From: CAYRFE01 sp964423645 [NCBI: uncultured bacterium]
Lineage (GTDB): Bacteria > Macinerneyibacteriota > Macinerneyibacteria > Macinerneyibacteriales
Assembly (NCBI GenBank): GCA_964423645.1
Contig: CAYRFE010000022.1
Span: forward strand, 1 to 62,131
Direction of reading: 5' to 3'
Length of the DNA stretch: 62,131 bases
Made by a program: the position numbers and the translations under genes. The notes under the pieces were generated by a model. It was not told the origin of the DNA, did not search any database, and was given only the letters and a program-made list of their open reading frames with translations. Each line of letters begins with the position of its first letter. The first letter of the stretch is position 1. This document shows, piece by piece, positions 25,341-34,048 of the stretch.

Positions 25341-26384
25341 GTGAAAACTCAGGACGTAATTCGAGCGCTTACTGAGGCAAGCGGTATCGCAGGTGATGAA
25401 GCGCAAGTAGCGGAGCTTGTCAGTTCTTTTTTTTCCCCGTTATGCGATCGAGTAACGATTGATAAATTGAATAATGTAATAGGTTTCAAAAAAGGAGACA
25501 CTTCCAAAGGCTCGATAATGCTCGCGGCCCATATCGATCAGATAGGGTTGATGGTACACGCTATTGAAGACGGCGGGTTTTTACGCTGTGTCGCTGTCGG
25601 GGGTATAGATCCTCGCGTTTTGGTAGGCACAGAGGTCACTGTGTTAGGCAAGGAACGATTATGCGGTATAGTAGGTTCAAAACCTCCTCACTTGCAGAAC
25701 GGGGATGAGGCTTCAAAGGCAGAATCGCTTCCCGATATGTTCATTGACACGGGATTAACGGAGAAACGGGTACGTGCACTCATTTCAATAGGTGACTATG
25801 TCACGTTCAAGGGTACAATGCGTGAATTGAAAAATGATGTGTGTGCGGCACCTGCCATGGATAATCGTGCAAGCGTTCTCACAGTTATTGAGACATTGAA
25901 AGTGTTAAAGAAAATGCGCCATGCATGGGATGTATATGCGGTTGGAACGGTACAGGAAGAGGTCGGAACTCGCGGAGCAATGGTCACTGCGTACGGTTTG
26001 CAACCGACGGTCGGTGTTGCGATTGATGTGACATTTGCCGACTTCCCCGGATGTGACAGCCGTTCAACGAATGCGATGGGAAAAGGTCCTGCGATCGCTA
26101 CGGGACCGAATTTTCACCCGATATTAACCAAGAAAATTCAAGAACTTGCGGATTTATGGGATATCCCTTGGCAAGATGAGTTTGTTGCTCGTCCGGGCGG
26201 CACTGATGCGGTAAGCATGCAAATTGCAGGGAAAGGCGTCCCCATGTTGGGCATAAGTATTCCGCTGCGCTATATGCACACGACCGTAGAGACGATCTCA
26301 CTCAAAGACATACGACGTATTGCGCACTTGCTTGCGGTATTTATCAGTGAACTTGATACAATATATGAGGAGGCAATGCTATGA
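25341..26384 (+). CDS. M42 family aminopeptidase, paralogue 1
   Basis: The 347-residue cytosolic metallo-aminopeptidase has dinuclear metal ligands in AAHIDQIG, PAMDNRAS, TVQEEVGTRG (catalytic and ligand Glu), AIDVTFAD and YMHTTVE. M42 enzymes build tetrahedral dodecamers and trim peptides released by proteases. It starts with GTG behind AGGAGG (an out-of-frame ATGTGA lies at the same place) and overlaps the second paralogue by 4 bp. Confidence 0.9.
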   Translation: MKTQDVIRALTEASGIAGDEAQVAELVSSFFSPLCDRVTIDKLNNVIGFKKGDTSKGSIMLAAHIDQIGLMVHAIEDGGFLRCVAVGGIDPRVLVGTEVTVLGKERLCGIVGSKPPHLQNGDEASKAESLPDMFIDTGLTEKRVRALISIGDYVTFKGTMRELKNDVCAAPAMDNRASVLTVIETLKVLKKMRHAWDVYAVGTVQEEVGTRGAMVTAYGLQPTVGVAIDVTFADFPGCDSRSTNAMGKGPAIATGPNFHPILTKKIQELADLWDIPWQDEFVARPGGTDAVSMQIAGKGVPMLGISIPLRYMHTTVETISLKDIRRIAHLLAVFISELDTIYEEAML

Positions 26385-27412
26385 TCTCGTTATTACAAAA
26401 ATATTCAAATGCCTCGGGTGCATCAGGATGTGAACAAGAGATTCGTGATTTGATTAAAGAAGAGCTGAAAAAAAATTTCCCCCTTACCGAGACCGATTTT
26501 ATGGGTAATTTATATGTTCATTATTCTTGCGGCAAAAAGAATGCGAAGAAACTTGTCATCAGTGCACATATGGATGAAGTAGGATTTCTAATTGACGGAA
26601 TCACCGATAGCGGTCTTTTGACATTTCGCTTGCTTGGTGCGATAGACCCGCGTGTATTGGTATCCAAGGCGGTTGTTGTGGGTAAGTCAAAAATATCGGG
26701 CGTCATAGGTGCAAAACCCATTCATTTGCAAAAAAGATCCGAATGGCAAAGCCCGATCGGGCTTGATTCACTGTATATTGATATTGGGGTGACATCGAAA
26801 GACGCGGCACTTGCTCATGTCAAACCGGGTGATTATGCGGTATTTGACATACAATGTGATGCACAAGACGATGTGATGATGGGGAAAGCATTTGATGATC
26901 GTGCCGGCTGTGCAGTCGTTACCGAGATCATGAAAGCAGCACATAAAGAAGGTTTTCCCGTCGATGTGATTGCCGTATTTACCGCCCAGGAAGAGGTCGG
27001 CATGCGGGGTGCATCAATTTTAGCGGAACGCGTGAAGCCGAATTATATGATAGGTTTCGAAGGAACAACTGCGGGGGATGTGCCCATGAAAAAAGATGCA
27101 TCGCCCAGTACGGAGCTGCGTAAGGGACCGGCGTTATCGTTTATGGATATGCAGACGATCGGTTTCCGTTGCCTTTTGACGCGTGCTGAAGAAGTTGCAA
27201 AAAAGAATAAAATACCGTATCAATATAAACGAACAGTTTCGGGTGGTACCGATATTGGTGCTGTACACACAAAGGGAGGTATTCCCTCAATAATTATCTC
27301 TGTGCCGGTGCGCTATATTCATGCCCCGAAAGGGATTCTTACCGTGTCTGATTATAAATATACGGTCACATTAGCAATAGAAATGATTAAGTCATTGAAG
27401 GAGGCTCTATGA
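26381..27412 (+). CDS. M42 family aminopeptidase, paralogue 2
   Basis: The 343-residue M42 enzyme has ligand motifs SAHMDEVG, AFDDRAGC, TAQEEVGMRG and YIHAPKG. Where the other two copies have AIDVT, this one has GFEGTTAGD, so the fourth metal ligand is Glu rather than Asp, suggesting different substrate or metal preference. Middle gene of the trio, with ATGA overlaps at both ends. Confidence 0.9.
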   Translation: MISLLQKYSNASGASGCEQEIRDLIKEELKKNFPLTETDFMGNLYVHYSCGKKNAKKLVISAHMDEVGFLIDGITDSGLLTFRLLGAIDPRVLVSKAVVVGKSKISGVIGAKPIHLQKRSEWQSPIGLDSLYIDIGVTSKDAALAHVKPGDYAVFDIQCDAQDDVMMGKAFDDRAGCAVVTEIMKAAHKEGFPVDVIAVFTAQEEVGMRGASILAERVKPNYMIGFEGTTAGDVPMKKDASPSTELRKGPALSFMDMQTIGFRCLLTRAEEVAKKNKIPYQYKRTVSGGTDIGAVHTKGGIPSIIISVPVRYIHAPKGILTVSDYKYTVTLAIEMIKSLKEAL

Positions 27413-28413
27413 AAGCGCTTATCCAGAAAGTTGTAGGAGCATTTGGACCATCGGGACGCGAAGATGCGATTCGTGATGTTATAAAAAAAGAGATGAAGGG
27501 GTTGGTTGATGAGATCCGCGAGGATGCAATGGGGAATCTCATCTGTATAAAAAAAGGTTCCGGTGCGCGAGTAATGGTAGCCGGTCATATGGATGAGATC
27601 GGTATTGTGACCACACATGTGTCTAAAGAGGGATTTTTATCTTTCACGTCAGTCGGTGGCGTATCGCCGATCCGTTGTTTATATAAACGTGTCGTATTCG
27701 AGAACGGAGTGCGCGGTGTGATCGCGATGGAACCGGTGAAAAACGCTAATGAGATCGATTTTACCAAGTTATTTGTCGATATAGGCGCACGAGATAAATC
27801 TGATGCGGAGAAAATGCTGGGCGTTGGTAAATTCGGTGCCTTCTCATCTGATTTTGAAGTATTCAATGATCTATATGCCTCAAAAGCAATGGATGATAGA
27901 CTTGGATGTGCCGTCATGATAGAAGCTGCAAGTCGGTTGAAAAAGACGCCGAACGAAATAGCGTTTATTTTTACCGTACAGGAGGAAGTCGGGTTGCGCG
28001 GAGCGAAAGCTGCTGCATATTCATATGAGCCCGATTTTGGTATCGCCATTGATGTTACCGGAAGCGGTGATACACCGGAAGCGCCCAAGATGTCGATGGC
28101 ACTTCGTAACGGTGTCGCCATAAAGATTTCCGATTCATCATTATTGGTACCAAAAAAGGTAAAAGAATTTTTTGTAAAATTGGCAGAGAAAAATAAAATT
28201 AAGTACCAAATGGAGATTCTTACCGCGGGTGGAACAGATGGTGGCGCTATTAATCTCACGAAGGCCGGAATACTTGCAGGCGTGTTATCGATCCCTACAC
28301 GCTATGTTCACTCCATTACTGAGGTTGTATCAAAGGATGATGTTGAAAACACGGTCGCGTTGCTCGTGAAGGCACTTGAGACCGATATTAAAAAAGAGCT
28401 TTTGGGAAAATAA
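27409..28413 (+). CDS. M42 family aminopeptidase, paralogue 3
   Basis: The 334-residue M42 enzyme has ligands in AGHMDEIG, AMDDRLGC, TVQEEVGLRG, AIDVTGSGD and YVHSITE. It completes a co-translated set of three and is followed by a strong terminator. Sequences differ throughout, so the set is an old expansion rather than a recent duplication. Confidence 0.9.
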   Translation: MKALIQKVVGAFGPSGREDAIRDVIKKEMKGLVDEIREDAMGNLICIKKGSGARVMVAGHMDEIGIVTTHVSKEGFLSFTSVGGVSPIRCLYKRVVFENGVRGVIAMEPVKNANEIDFTKLFVDIGARDKSDAEKMLGVGKFGAFSSDFEVFNDLYASKAMDDRLGCAVMIEAASRLKKTPNEIAFIFTVQEEVGLRGAKAAAYSYEPDFGIAIDVTGSGDTPEAPKMSMALRNGVAIKISDSSLLVPKKVKEFFVKLAEKNKIKYQMEILTAGGTDGGAINLTKAGILAGVLSIPTRYVHSITEVVSKDDVENTVALLVKALETDIKKELLGK

Positions 28414-28435
28414 TTTTTTGGAGCACTTGAGATAT

Positions 28436-28460
28436 AAAGACGCACTGCGGTGCGTCTTTA
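28436..28460 (+). terminator. Terminator of the M42 operon
   Basis: AAAGACGCAC-tgcg-GTGCGTCTTTA: a perfect 10-bp stem with a UUU end. Confidence 0.85.
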
Positions 28461-28552
28461 TGGAGTGATACGACATCATATTTTCAGCAATCGATATGCT
28501 GCATACAAGTGTCGAAAGGAGTAAGGTGCGTGTGTATCGCACCGATGATTGA

Positions 28553-29542
28553 ATGACCGGTGATGTAAAAAAAAATATTGAACCGATGCTCTCACCGCCT
28601 GCGCTGATCGGCATATCTGAGACGATGCGTGGGATACGAGCATTGATAAAACGTGTCGCACGATTTGATGCGACCATTCTTCTGCGCGGAGAAAGCGGAG
28701 TCGGTAAAGATGTCGCCGCTCAGCTGGCACATTACTACAGCGCCCGTCGAAATAGTCCGTACGTCGCAGTTAATGCCGGCGCATTTCCCGAAAATTTGAT
28801 CGAATCTGAAGTCTTCGGCTATGAGCAGGGCGCGTTTACCGGTGCGGAAAGAATGAAGGTCGGTAAAGTAGAGTTGGCGGATAAAGGGACATTTTTTCTT
28901 GACGAGATCGGTGATCTGCCATTGACCTTGCAGGTAAAGTTATTACGTCTGCTGCAGGATAAAAGCTATGAACGTCTTGGTGGCGTAAAAACATTGATCG
29001 CCGACGTGCGCTTTATCGCGGCAACCAATAAGCCGCTTGAAGATTTGATCGCAAAACAACAGTTTCGTGAAGATCTGTATTACCGACTCAATGTGATCAC
29101 GATTCATATTCCGCCACTTCGAGAACGAAAAGAAGATATCCCCGGGTTAGTGAGATATTTTTTTAAAAAACATATTGGCCATATTCCGGTTATTCATAAC
29201 GAGGTGTATGCATTTTTTTCTTCATTTGAATGGCGCGGGAATGTGAGGGAATTGGCGCATACCGTACAACGTGTTGCAATTTTTTTAGCCGACAAAAAAG
29301 AAGTGACCGTTGCTGATGTTGAACCGCATGTAAAGCCCACGGTTTTTACAACAAGTGACGGATCAGCGAAATACATGGTTCTCCCGTATAAACAAGCAGT
29401 AACGCTGTTTCGTAGGGATTATGTGATATATAAATTGCGTGAATTTAGAAATAAACAGGTAGATGTCGCAAAAGCAATGAAAATTTCGCCCCCATATTTA
29501 TCAAAAATCATGAAAGAATTGGGTTTGAAGGAGTCGCGGTGA
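28553..29542 (+). CDS. Sigma-54-dependent transcriptional activator
   Basis: The 329-residue bacterial enhancer-binding protein has no N-terminal sensory domain. The AAA+ core has Walker A GESGVGKD (46-53), the sigma-54 contact loop GAFTGA (93-98), Walker B TFFLDEIG, and the arginine-finger region REDLYYRLN. The C-terminus is a Fis-type helix-turn-helix ([19 protein letters not shown]). Without a receiver or GAF domain it may be constitutive or controlled by a partner. The ATG follows directly after an in-frame TGA; the only good ribosome site (AAAGGAG at 28515) belongs to an 8-codon GTG ORF ending at that TGA. Confidence 0.88.
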   Translation: MTGDVKKNIEPMLSPPALIGISETMRGIRALIKRVARFDATILLRGESGVGKDVAAQLAHYYSARRNSPYVAVNAGAFPENLIESEVFGYEQGAFTGAERMKVGKVELADKGTFFLDEIGDLPLTLQVKLLRLLQDKSYERLGGVKTLIADVRFIAATNKPLEDLIAKQQFREDLYYRLNVITIHIPPLRERKEDIPGLVRYFFKKHIGHIPVIHNEVYAFFSSFEWRGNVRELAHTVQRVAIFLADKKEVTVADVEPHVKPTVFTTSDGSAKYMVLPYKQAVTLFRRDYVIYKLREFRNKQVDVAKAMKISPPYLSKIMKELGLKESR

Positions 29543-29914
29543 CGTGCAGTGGTTAGAACTGATTTGACATAAACAGAGAGTCGTCTTTTTTATAACGGAT
29601 CAACTTTGACATGAGTATCTCATGTGTAATTCTCGCAACAATCTCTTGTGAAAAATTGTTGCGTGTTGTGGTGTGCCGTTTTCTCGTGTGCAGTGGTTGT
29701 GTCGGTAACGACGGTATTAAGCGACATTATTTTATGTCACTGTAAAAAAACAAAGGGTATCTAGAATACCATTCTTCAGCGGGAAATGTTGTAGTATACA
29801 TCTTTCTGCCCACCTTCCGACTTTTTCGGGAACGGTTTGGAGAGGGAACATTTTTAAAAATAAATTTCGCAAAGATTAATATTGGGGCAATCGAGATTGG
29901 TGAAGATTGACGTT
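29543..29914. other. Intergenic, no gene recognised
   Basis: There are short inverted repeats (for example CATGAGtatCTCATG near 29610) but no ORF with a ribosome site, no tRNA and no dispersed-repeat copy. Confidence 0.4.
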
Positions 29915-29947
29915 AATAAAAAAGCAGGGAAAGGTAACCCTGCTTTT
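29915..29947 (-). terminator. Terminator of the sigma-factor gene
   Basis: On the minus strand, AAGCAGGG-ttaccttt-CCCTGCTT is followed by TTTTATT. Confidence 0.85.
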
Positions 29948-29979
29948 CAATTGGAGAGGGGAAGGTGTGTGGGAAATAT

Positions 29980-30711
29980 TCAGGATGCCATGTGGCGGAG
30001 TTTTGAGCGCAGTATAGTAATAACGCTCATTTCGTTCTGACGGACAGCCTCAGAAGAAATACCGAGCATATCGCCGGTTTCTTTCAATGAGTGCTCTATG
30101 CCATCCACAAAACCGAATCTATATTTTACGATAAATTTCTTTTTTTCCGGGAGCTGCTCAATTACTTGTGTGAGCGTTTCAAGTAATTCTTTTTCACAGA
30201 GCATATCGTCGTGTGATGCAGCTCCAGTATTTAAAATGTCGGAAATAAGCGAGTAGTTCTCGTTATTTCCCACATGAGCGTCAAGTGAAATATAACTGCT
30301 CGGTATATCGTGCATTATTGCAGTTTCTTGTTCTTCTTCTGTTGCATATTTACCTTTATAGTATTTACGCATGGTATTGATAGGGACTCTGATAAGGTTT
30401 TTCTTGTTATAAATGGCACGCTCGATCTGATTTCTGATCCACCATGATGCATACGTGGAAAATTGGTATCCTAAAGAAGGATTGAATTTTTTTACGGCAT
30501 GCATTAAACCCATATTGCCTTCTTGAATAAGATCTTCAAGGCTGTACCCTTTGCCAAGATAACGTTTGGCGATAGAGATCACGAGACGAAGGTTAGATTC
30601 AACTATCTTTGAATACGACTCATCGCTGGTGTCTCTGTCAAGCAACTCTCTGATGTCTTCCAGTTCCATCGTATCGCAGGTCGCAACATTTCTAAAGTAT
30701 TTATTCAACAT
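29980..30711 (-). CDS. Sigma-70 family factor (group 2-like, lacking region 1.1)
   Basis: The 243-residue protein carries region 2 ([20 protein letters not shown], then [18 protein letters not shown] and [18 protein letters not shown]) and region 4 ([19 protein letters not shown]). Its region 2 is very close to that of primary and RpoS-type factors, so it should recognise TTGACA/TATAAT-like promoters. Lack of region 1.1 and small size point to an alternative factor. The start is fixed by AAGGAGG; 37 upstream in-frame codons are ignored. The strong terminator supports a single-gene unit. Confidence 0.85.
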   Translation of the reverse strand: MLNKYFRNVATCDTMELEDIRELLDRDTSDESYSKIVESNLRLVISIAKRYLGKGYSLEDLIQEGNMGLMHAVKKFNPSLGYQFSTYASWWIRNQIERAIYNKKNLIRVPINTMRKYYKGKYATEEEQETAIMHDIPSSYISLDAHVGNNENYSLISDILNTGAASHDDMLCEKELLETLTQVIEQLPEKKKFIVKYRFGFVDGIEHSLKETGDMLGISSEAVRQNEMSVITILRSKLRHMAS

Positions 30712-30939
30712 AGTAACCTCCTTGCAGATGTATATAACACTATTTGTGCCAAAATAGAAATATATGTATCTTGCTTTATAATTACAAATTATGACAAGCG
30801 CATGAATCAATAAATTTTCCAATAGATAATAAGTGATATAATTATGTAATAAATATTCAAAAAATAGTATGCGGGAAGCGTGAATGTAGTGATGAGGCCG
30901 GCATGACGGTTGCCATTTTTGTAGTACGTATGAAAGTTC

Positions 30940-30968
30940 TTGAATACGGCTCTAAGATTTTGTATACT
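30940..30968 (+). promoter_or_regulatory. Promoter of the MBL-fold gene
   Basis: TTGAAT, 17 bp, TATACT. The predicted transcript would begin just ahead of GGGAGG (30979-30984). Confidence 0.75.
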
Positions 30969-30999
30969 TATCATACGCGGGAGGTGTCTCATAAAAAAA

Positions 31000-31680
31000 A
31001 TGTGGTTGTGTGCTATGTTCGTATTGTTCGCCACGGTTTTTGTGTCAGCAAAGGAGGATATTATGGATACGGTAGGGAAAATAGATATTATTGTGCATGA
31101 TTCAGTGAGGATTAGTGGTGATAAAATGATCTACATTGATCCCTATAATATTCCTGCGTCAAGCCCAAAAGCAGATATAATTTTTATTTCACATGAACAT
31201 TCAGACCACATGTCGTTTGCCGATATTGAAAAGATCAATAAAGATGATACTATTATAGTTTTCCCGAAAACAGTTCGCCACCCCTACAGCGGATCAGTAG
31301 TATCCGTGAGCCCGGGTGATTCAATAACGGTTGCCGGTATTCCCGTAACAGTAGTACCCGCGTATAATGTGAATAAAAAATATCATCCGAAAGATCGCGG
31401 ATGGGTTGGGTATATCATAACGATAAAAAACACAAAAATATATTTTGCCGGTGATACCGATCGTATTCCCGAAATGAAAAATTTTAATGTCGATGTTGCG
31501 TTACTTCCGGTTTCGGGAACGTATGTGATGACCGCTGAAGAAGCCGCTGAAGCTGCGATAGATTTAAAAGCGAAAGTAGCGATTGCCATGCATTACGGTT
31601 CGGTTGTAGGTACAAAAGATGATGCACAACGTTTTGCTGATTTGCTCGAGGGCAAAATTGAGGTGGTAATAAAGTATTAA
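31000..31680 (+). CDS. Exported MBL-fold metal-dependent hydrolase (UlaG-like)
   Basis: The protein has the metallo-beta-lactamase fold: SHEHSDH metal motif, AGDTDRIPEM, and AMHYGS near the C-terminus. It resembles the UlaG/RNase Z-like 'L-ascorbate-6-phosphate lactonase' group. The start is ambiguous. GGGAGG is ideally spaced to an ATA codon at 30991 that would give a KK-initiated signal peptide ending VSA. The first ATG in frame is at 31000. Another ATG at 31063 has a strong AAAGGAGG and would give a cytosolic protein. Confidence 0.7.
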   Translation: MWLCAMFVLFATVFVSAKEDIMDTVGKIDIIVHDSVRISGDKMIYIDPYNIPASSPKADIIFISHEHSDHMSFADIEKINKDDTIIVFPKTVRHPYSGSVVSVSPGDSITVAGIPVTVVPAYNVNKKYHPKDRGWVGYIITIKNTKIYFAGDTDRIPEMKNFNVDVALLPVSGTYVMTAEEAAEAAIDLKAKVAIAMHYGSVVGTKDDAQRFADLLEGKIEVVIKY

Positions 31681-31706
31681 TTGTCGGGAGAACTACAATA
31701 TCTCGC

Positions 31707-31734
31707 TTGACAGAAAGAAAAATATAGTTATACT
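31707..31734 (+). promoter_or_regulatory. Promoter of tRNA-Leu
   Basis: TTGACA, 16 bp, TATACT, 12 bp before the tRNA 5' end. Confidence 0.85.
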
Positions 31735-31745
31735 TTTTCGGTCAC

Positions 31746-31829
31746 GCCGGAGTGGCGGAATTGGTAGACGCGCTGGACTCAAAATCCAGTGGGGGCAACT
31801 TCGTAAGGGTTCGAGTCCCTTCTCCGGTA
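31746..31829 (+). tRNA. tRNA-Leu (CAA)
   Basis: This is an 84-nt class II tRNA. The acceptor GCCGGAG pairs with CTCCGGT (G1-U72 wobble). The anticodon loop CTCAAAA gives CAA, decoding UUG. There is a long variable arm and a T-loop GGTTCGAGTCC. The 3' CCA is not encoded. Confidence 0.95.
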
Positions 31830-31833
31830 TCTG

Positions 31834-31860
31834 AAGGCAGCGTTACGCTGCCTTTTTTTA
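31834..31860 (+). terminator. Terminator of tRNA-Leu
   Basis: GGCAGCG-tta-CGCTGCC followed by TTTTTTT. Confidence 0.9.
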
Positions 31861-31996
31861 TTTCTCAGAGTGTTTGTAAAATGACCTTTAGTGTTAGTCG
31901 TATCTATCCTAACAAAAATAGTGCATTCTGTTATTGGAGACATACCTCACAAACACTCCATGCTTATAGTTTTGTGTTGTTCGTTTTTTGTATAAT

Positions 31997-32504
31997 GAGA
32001 CCTTTGCGAAATTCGAAATATTTCATTTCTCTATTTTTCCTAAATAGGGGTGTGGGGACGAAGTCCCCGCTATATAACAATATAAGCCCCTCACGTCGGT
32101 CATCGAGTGATTGCGTAAGCAATCGTACCGAGATGCGGGAGGGGTATGGGGATGGCACAACTTATAAGATCCTGCCTTACTTTTTGTCTTGCCACAAAAA
32201 GTAACAAAAAAGTCAAGGCTGTAAAAAATTATCTACGATTCTGTGTATTTTTTCTACCGCGCATAAACTCGCTACGCTCAAACAGTATGCGCTGCTTCAC
32301 GAAAAAATACTTGAATTGTTTCACGATAATTTTTTAATGCCGATTGTGAAATTCTTTAAGGGGCGCGGGGACGAAGTCCCCGCTATACAACAATGTAAGC
32401 CCCTCCCGTCGGTCATCGAGTGATTGCGTAAGCAATCGTACCGAGATGCGGGAGGGGTTTGGGGTGGGCACAAATCACAAAAATAGTAATTATGCAAAGC
32501 TCTC
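31997..32504 (+). mobile_element. Composite non-coding element with TIRs and 5-bp target duplication
   Basis: The ends GAGACCTTTGC and GCAAAGCTCTC are inverted repeats (10 of 11), flanked by direct repeats ATAAT at 31992-31996 and 32505-32509. Inside are two copies of the GGGGACGAAGTCCCC plus CCCCTCCC/GGGAGGGG core (about 32046-32160 and 32352-32480). Between them is a segment with the hairpin TTACTTTTTGT-cttgcc-ACAAAAAGTAA, and each core carries the same palindrome-rich ATCGAGTGATTGCGTAAGC insert. No transposase is encoded, so it is a MITE-like element moved in trans. Confidence 0.75.
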
Positions 32505-32653
32505 ATAATTCAAAACCAAAGATCAGCACACGAACATGGGGACGAAGTCACCTCACCATAACACACTAGGCCTTCGCATATTCCTTACAAAAGTCATCAG
32601 AAGGAAAGGTATACATTTTATACTATTTCAAAAAGAAGGTGCTCGGGCAGTGT

Positions 32654-33244
32654 TTACTGCATCGTAGCTATGGCATAGTGAATTGTTACCGGTACACGTT
32701 GTTGTAGAGGGTCGTAGTCAATATAAAGAAAATCAAGTTTCACGCGCTTGTTCTTTTTCAATGCTTTTTTTAAACGGTTCTCCATTTGAAACATAATTTC
32801 AGCGGTGATATATTTCAGATGCTCTGATACTTCTGTTTCGCTAGAAAGAGACGGCTTTTCGTGAAAGAACATATAAAAACTTATTGTATCAAAAGGTTTT
32901 GATTGCATTCTTAAGGGAGTCGCAACTTTGGTTGATGCGGTAAAAAGAAACTCGCTGACTTGTGTAACATCGATCGGCGGTGTTTTAAGTTGTGTGCCAC
33001 GGCTTAGGATCGTAAGCGTTTTTTCCTTTTTTTCGACTGTTACATTTAGTAGCCTTGAGGCAACTGATTTGCAAACGGTTTTGGCCGCGATTTCGCTTGT
33101 ACCGTACCCTTTTATATCGATAATATCGCTTACCTCTCGATAGACAGTGCTATACGCGGTAGAATAGATTTTCTTTTCAGAGTGTGAACAACCGAAATTC
33201 AATACTATGACAACAACGATGATGTTTCCCCATATACTTTTCAT
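32654..33244 (-). CDS. Hypothetical lipoprotein
   Basis: The 196-residue protein has a hydrophobic N-terminus ending NFGCSHSEKK (Cys19), a probable though non-canonical lipobox. The remainder is alpha/beta with a charged 'ENRLKKALKKNKRVKLDF' stretch and no recognised domain. The start has an AAGGAGGAAAG ribosome site. It is divergent from the ferritin-like gene. Function unknown. Confidence 0.7.
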   Translation of the reverse strand: MKSIWGNIIVVVIVLNFGCSHSEKKIYSTAYSTVYREVSDIIDIKGYGTSEIAAKTVCKSVASRLLNVTVEKKEKTLTILSRGTQLKTPPIDVTQVSEFLFTASTKVATPLRMQSKPFDTISFYMFFHEKPSLSSETEVSEHLKYITAEIMFQMENRLKKALKKNKRVKLDFLYIDYDPLQQRVPVTIHYAIATMQ

Positions 33245-33377
33245 CTTTCCTCCTTATGTGCAGAATACTAAAGATAGCACGTAACCGACGTTTTTCAAGG
33301 GGTGAATTCTGTTTCTGTTTTTTTATTGCTCTTGAGACCAAAAGCGTATAAAATAACAAGTGTATAGGGAGGTATAT

Positions 33378-33839
33378 ATGCGAAAAAAAATCAAAGAAAT
33401 AATTGAACTCAATATGGTGCTTGAAAAAACCGTCGGTGAATTATATCGTTTTTATGCACAATGGTTCCCTGACGATGAAAGTTTTTGGATGCAATTATTC
33501 CGTGAAGAGACAGAACATGCCAAACTTCTGGAAGAAGCAGGATTACATAAAGAGAAGGAAGTGGCCGGAGTGAAAACAGTTTATCCGCATACGGATGCGA
33601 CCCGCGATGCCATTCAAAAAATCAATGAGTATATTGCTCAAGGTAAAGAAAAAACACCGACCAAGCGAGAGGCCTGTGAATTTGCCTTGTTCCTCGAAAG
33701 TTCCGCGTCTGAGTTTCACTTGCAGTATTTGATCAAAAAAAGCGGTGACGATGATCTTTTAGGAGTTTTTAAACATCTCAATGGCGCTGATGAGAACCAC
33801 GCACGACGAATTGCCGATTACATGCGGGAAAAAACCTAA
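33378..33839 (+). CDS. Ferritin-like/rubrerythrin-type diiron protein
   Basis: The 153-residue four-helix bundle has carboxylate/His pairs consistent with a diiron site: Glu21 (GELYRFY), EETEH (43-47), ESSASEFH (107-114) and DENH (138-141). No rubredoxin C-terminal domain is present, so this is an 'erythrin-only' protein, probably in peroxide detoxification or iron handling. The start is the ATG after GGGAGG. Confidence 0.8.
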   Translation: MRKKIKEIIELNMVLEKTVGELYRFYAQWFPDDESFWMQLFREETEHAKLLEEAGLHKEKEVAGVKTVYPHTDATRDAIQKINEYIAQGKEKTPTKREACEFALFLESSASEFHLQYLIKKSGDDDLLGVFKHLNGADENHARRIADYMREKT

Positions 33840-33849
33840 AACGGGGTAC

Positions 33850-33855
33850 TATAAT
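33850..33855 (+). promoter_or_regulatory. Candidate -10 of the first giant GGDEF gene
   Basis: TATAAT lies 194 bp before the ATG because a 162-bp repeat has inserted between them. Removing the repeat and one GAGGT copy would place it about 27 bp before the ATG, similar to the two sister genes. No good -35 was found. Confidence 0.45.
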
Positions 33856-33877
33856 TATTTCTGTAATGATATGAGGT

Positions 33878-34039
33878 GAGGTCTTTGAAAAACTACGATA
33901 TTTTGAATTTGTGCCCACCCCAAACCCCTCCCGTGAAAGTCGGGAGGGGCTTACATTGTTATATAGTGGGGACTTCGTCCCCACACCCCTATTTAGAAAT
34001 TAAAGAAAATTTTGAAATTTTGAATTTTGCAAAGGTCTC
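33878..34039 (-). mobile_element. 162-bp MITE-like repeat with GAGGT target duplication
   Basis: The left end GAGGTCTTTGAAAAA and right end TTTTGCAAAGGTCTC are imperfect inverted repeats. Direct repeats GAGGT flank it at 33873-33877 and 34040-34044. It contains the two GC-rich hairpins typical of the family. The right GAGGT copy is the Shine-Dalgarno of the next gene, so insertion duplicated the ribosome site and left translation signals intact. Confidence 0.8.
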
Positions 34040-34048
34040 GAGGTATAC

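Noticed and set aside
30740-30760. Sigma-54-type promoter (TTGGCAC...) ahead of the sigma-70 factor
   Set aside because: The -24-like TGGCA is present but the -12 GC is missing at the required spacing.
31752-32204. ORF covering tRNA-Leu and the composite repeat
   Set aside because: The frame reads through a tRNA, its terminator and a non-coding mobile element.
31997-32504. CRISPR-like direct repeats
   Set aside because: The repeated cores are palindromic mobile-element modules, not short repeats with unique regular spacers. No CRISPR array was seen in the window.
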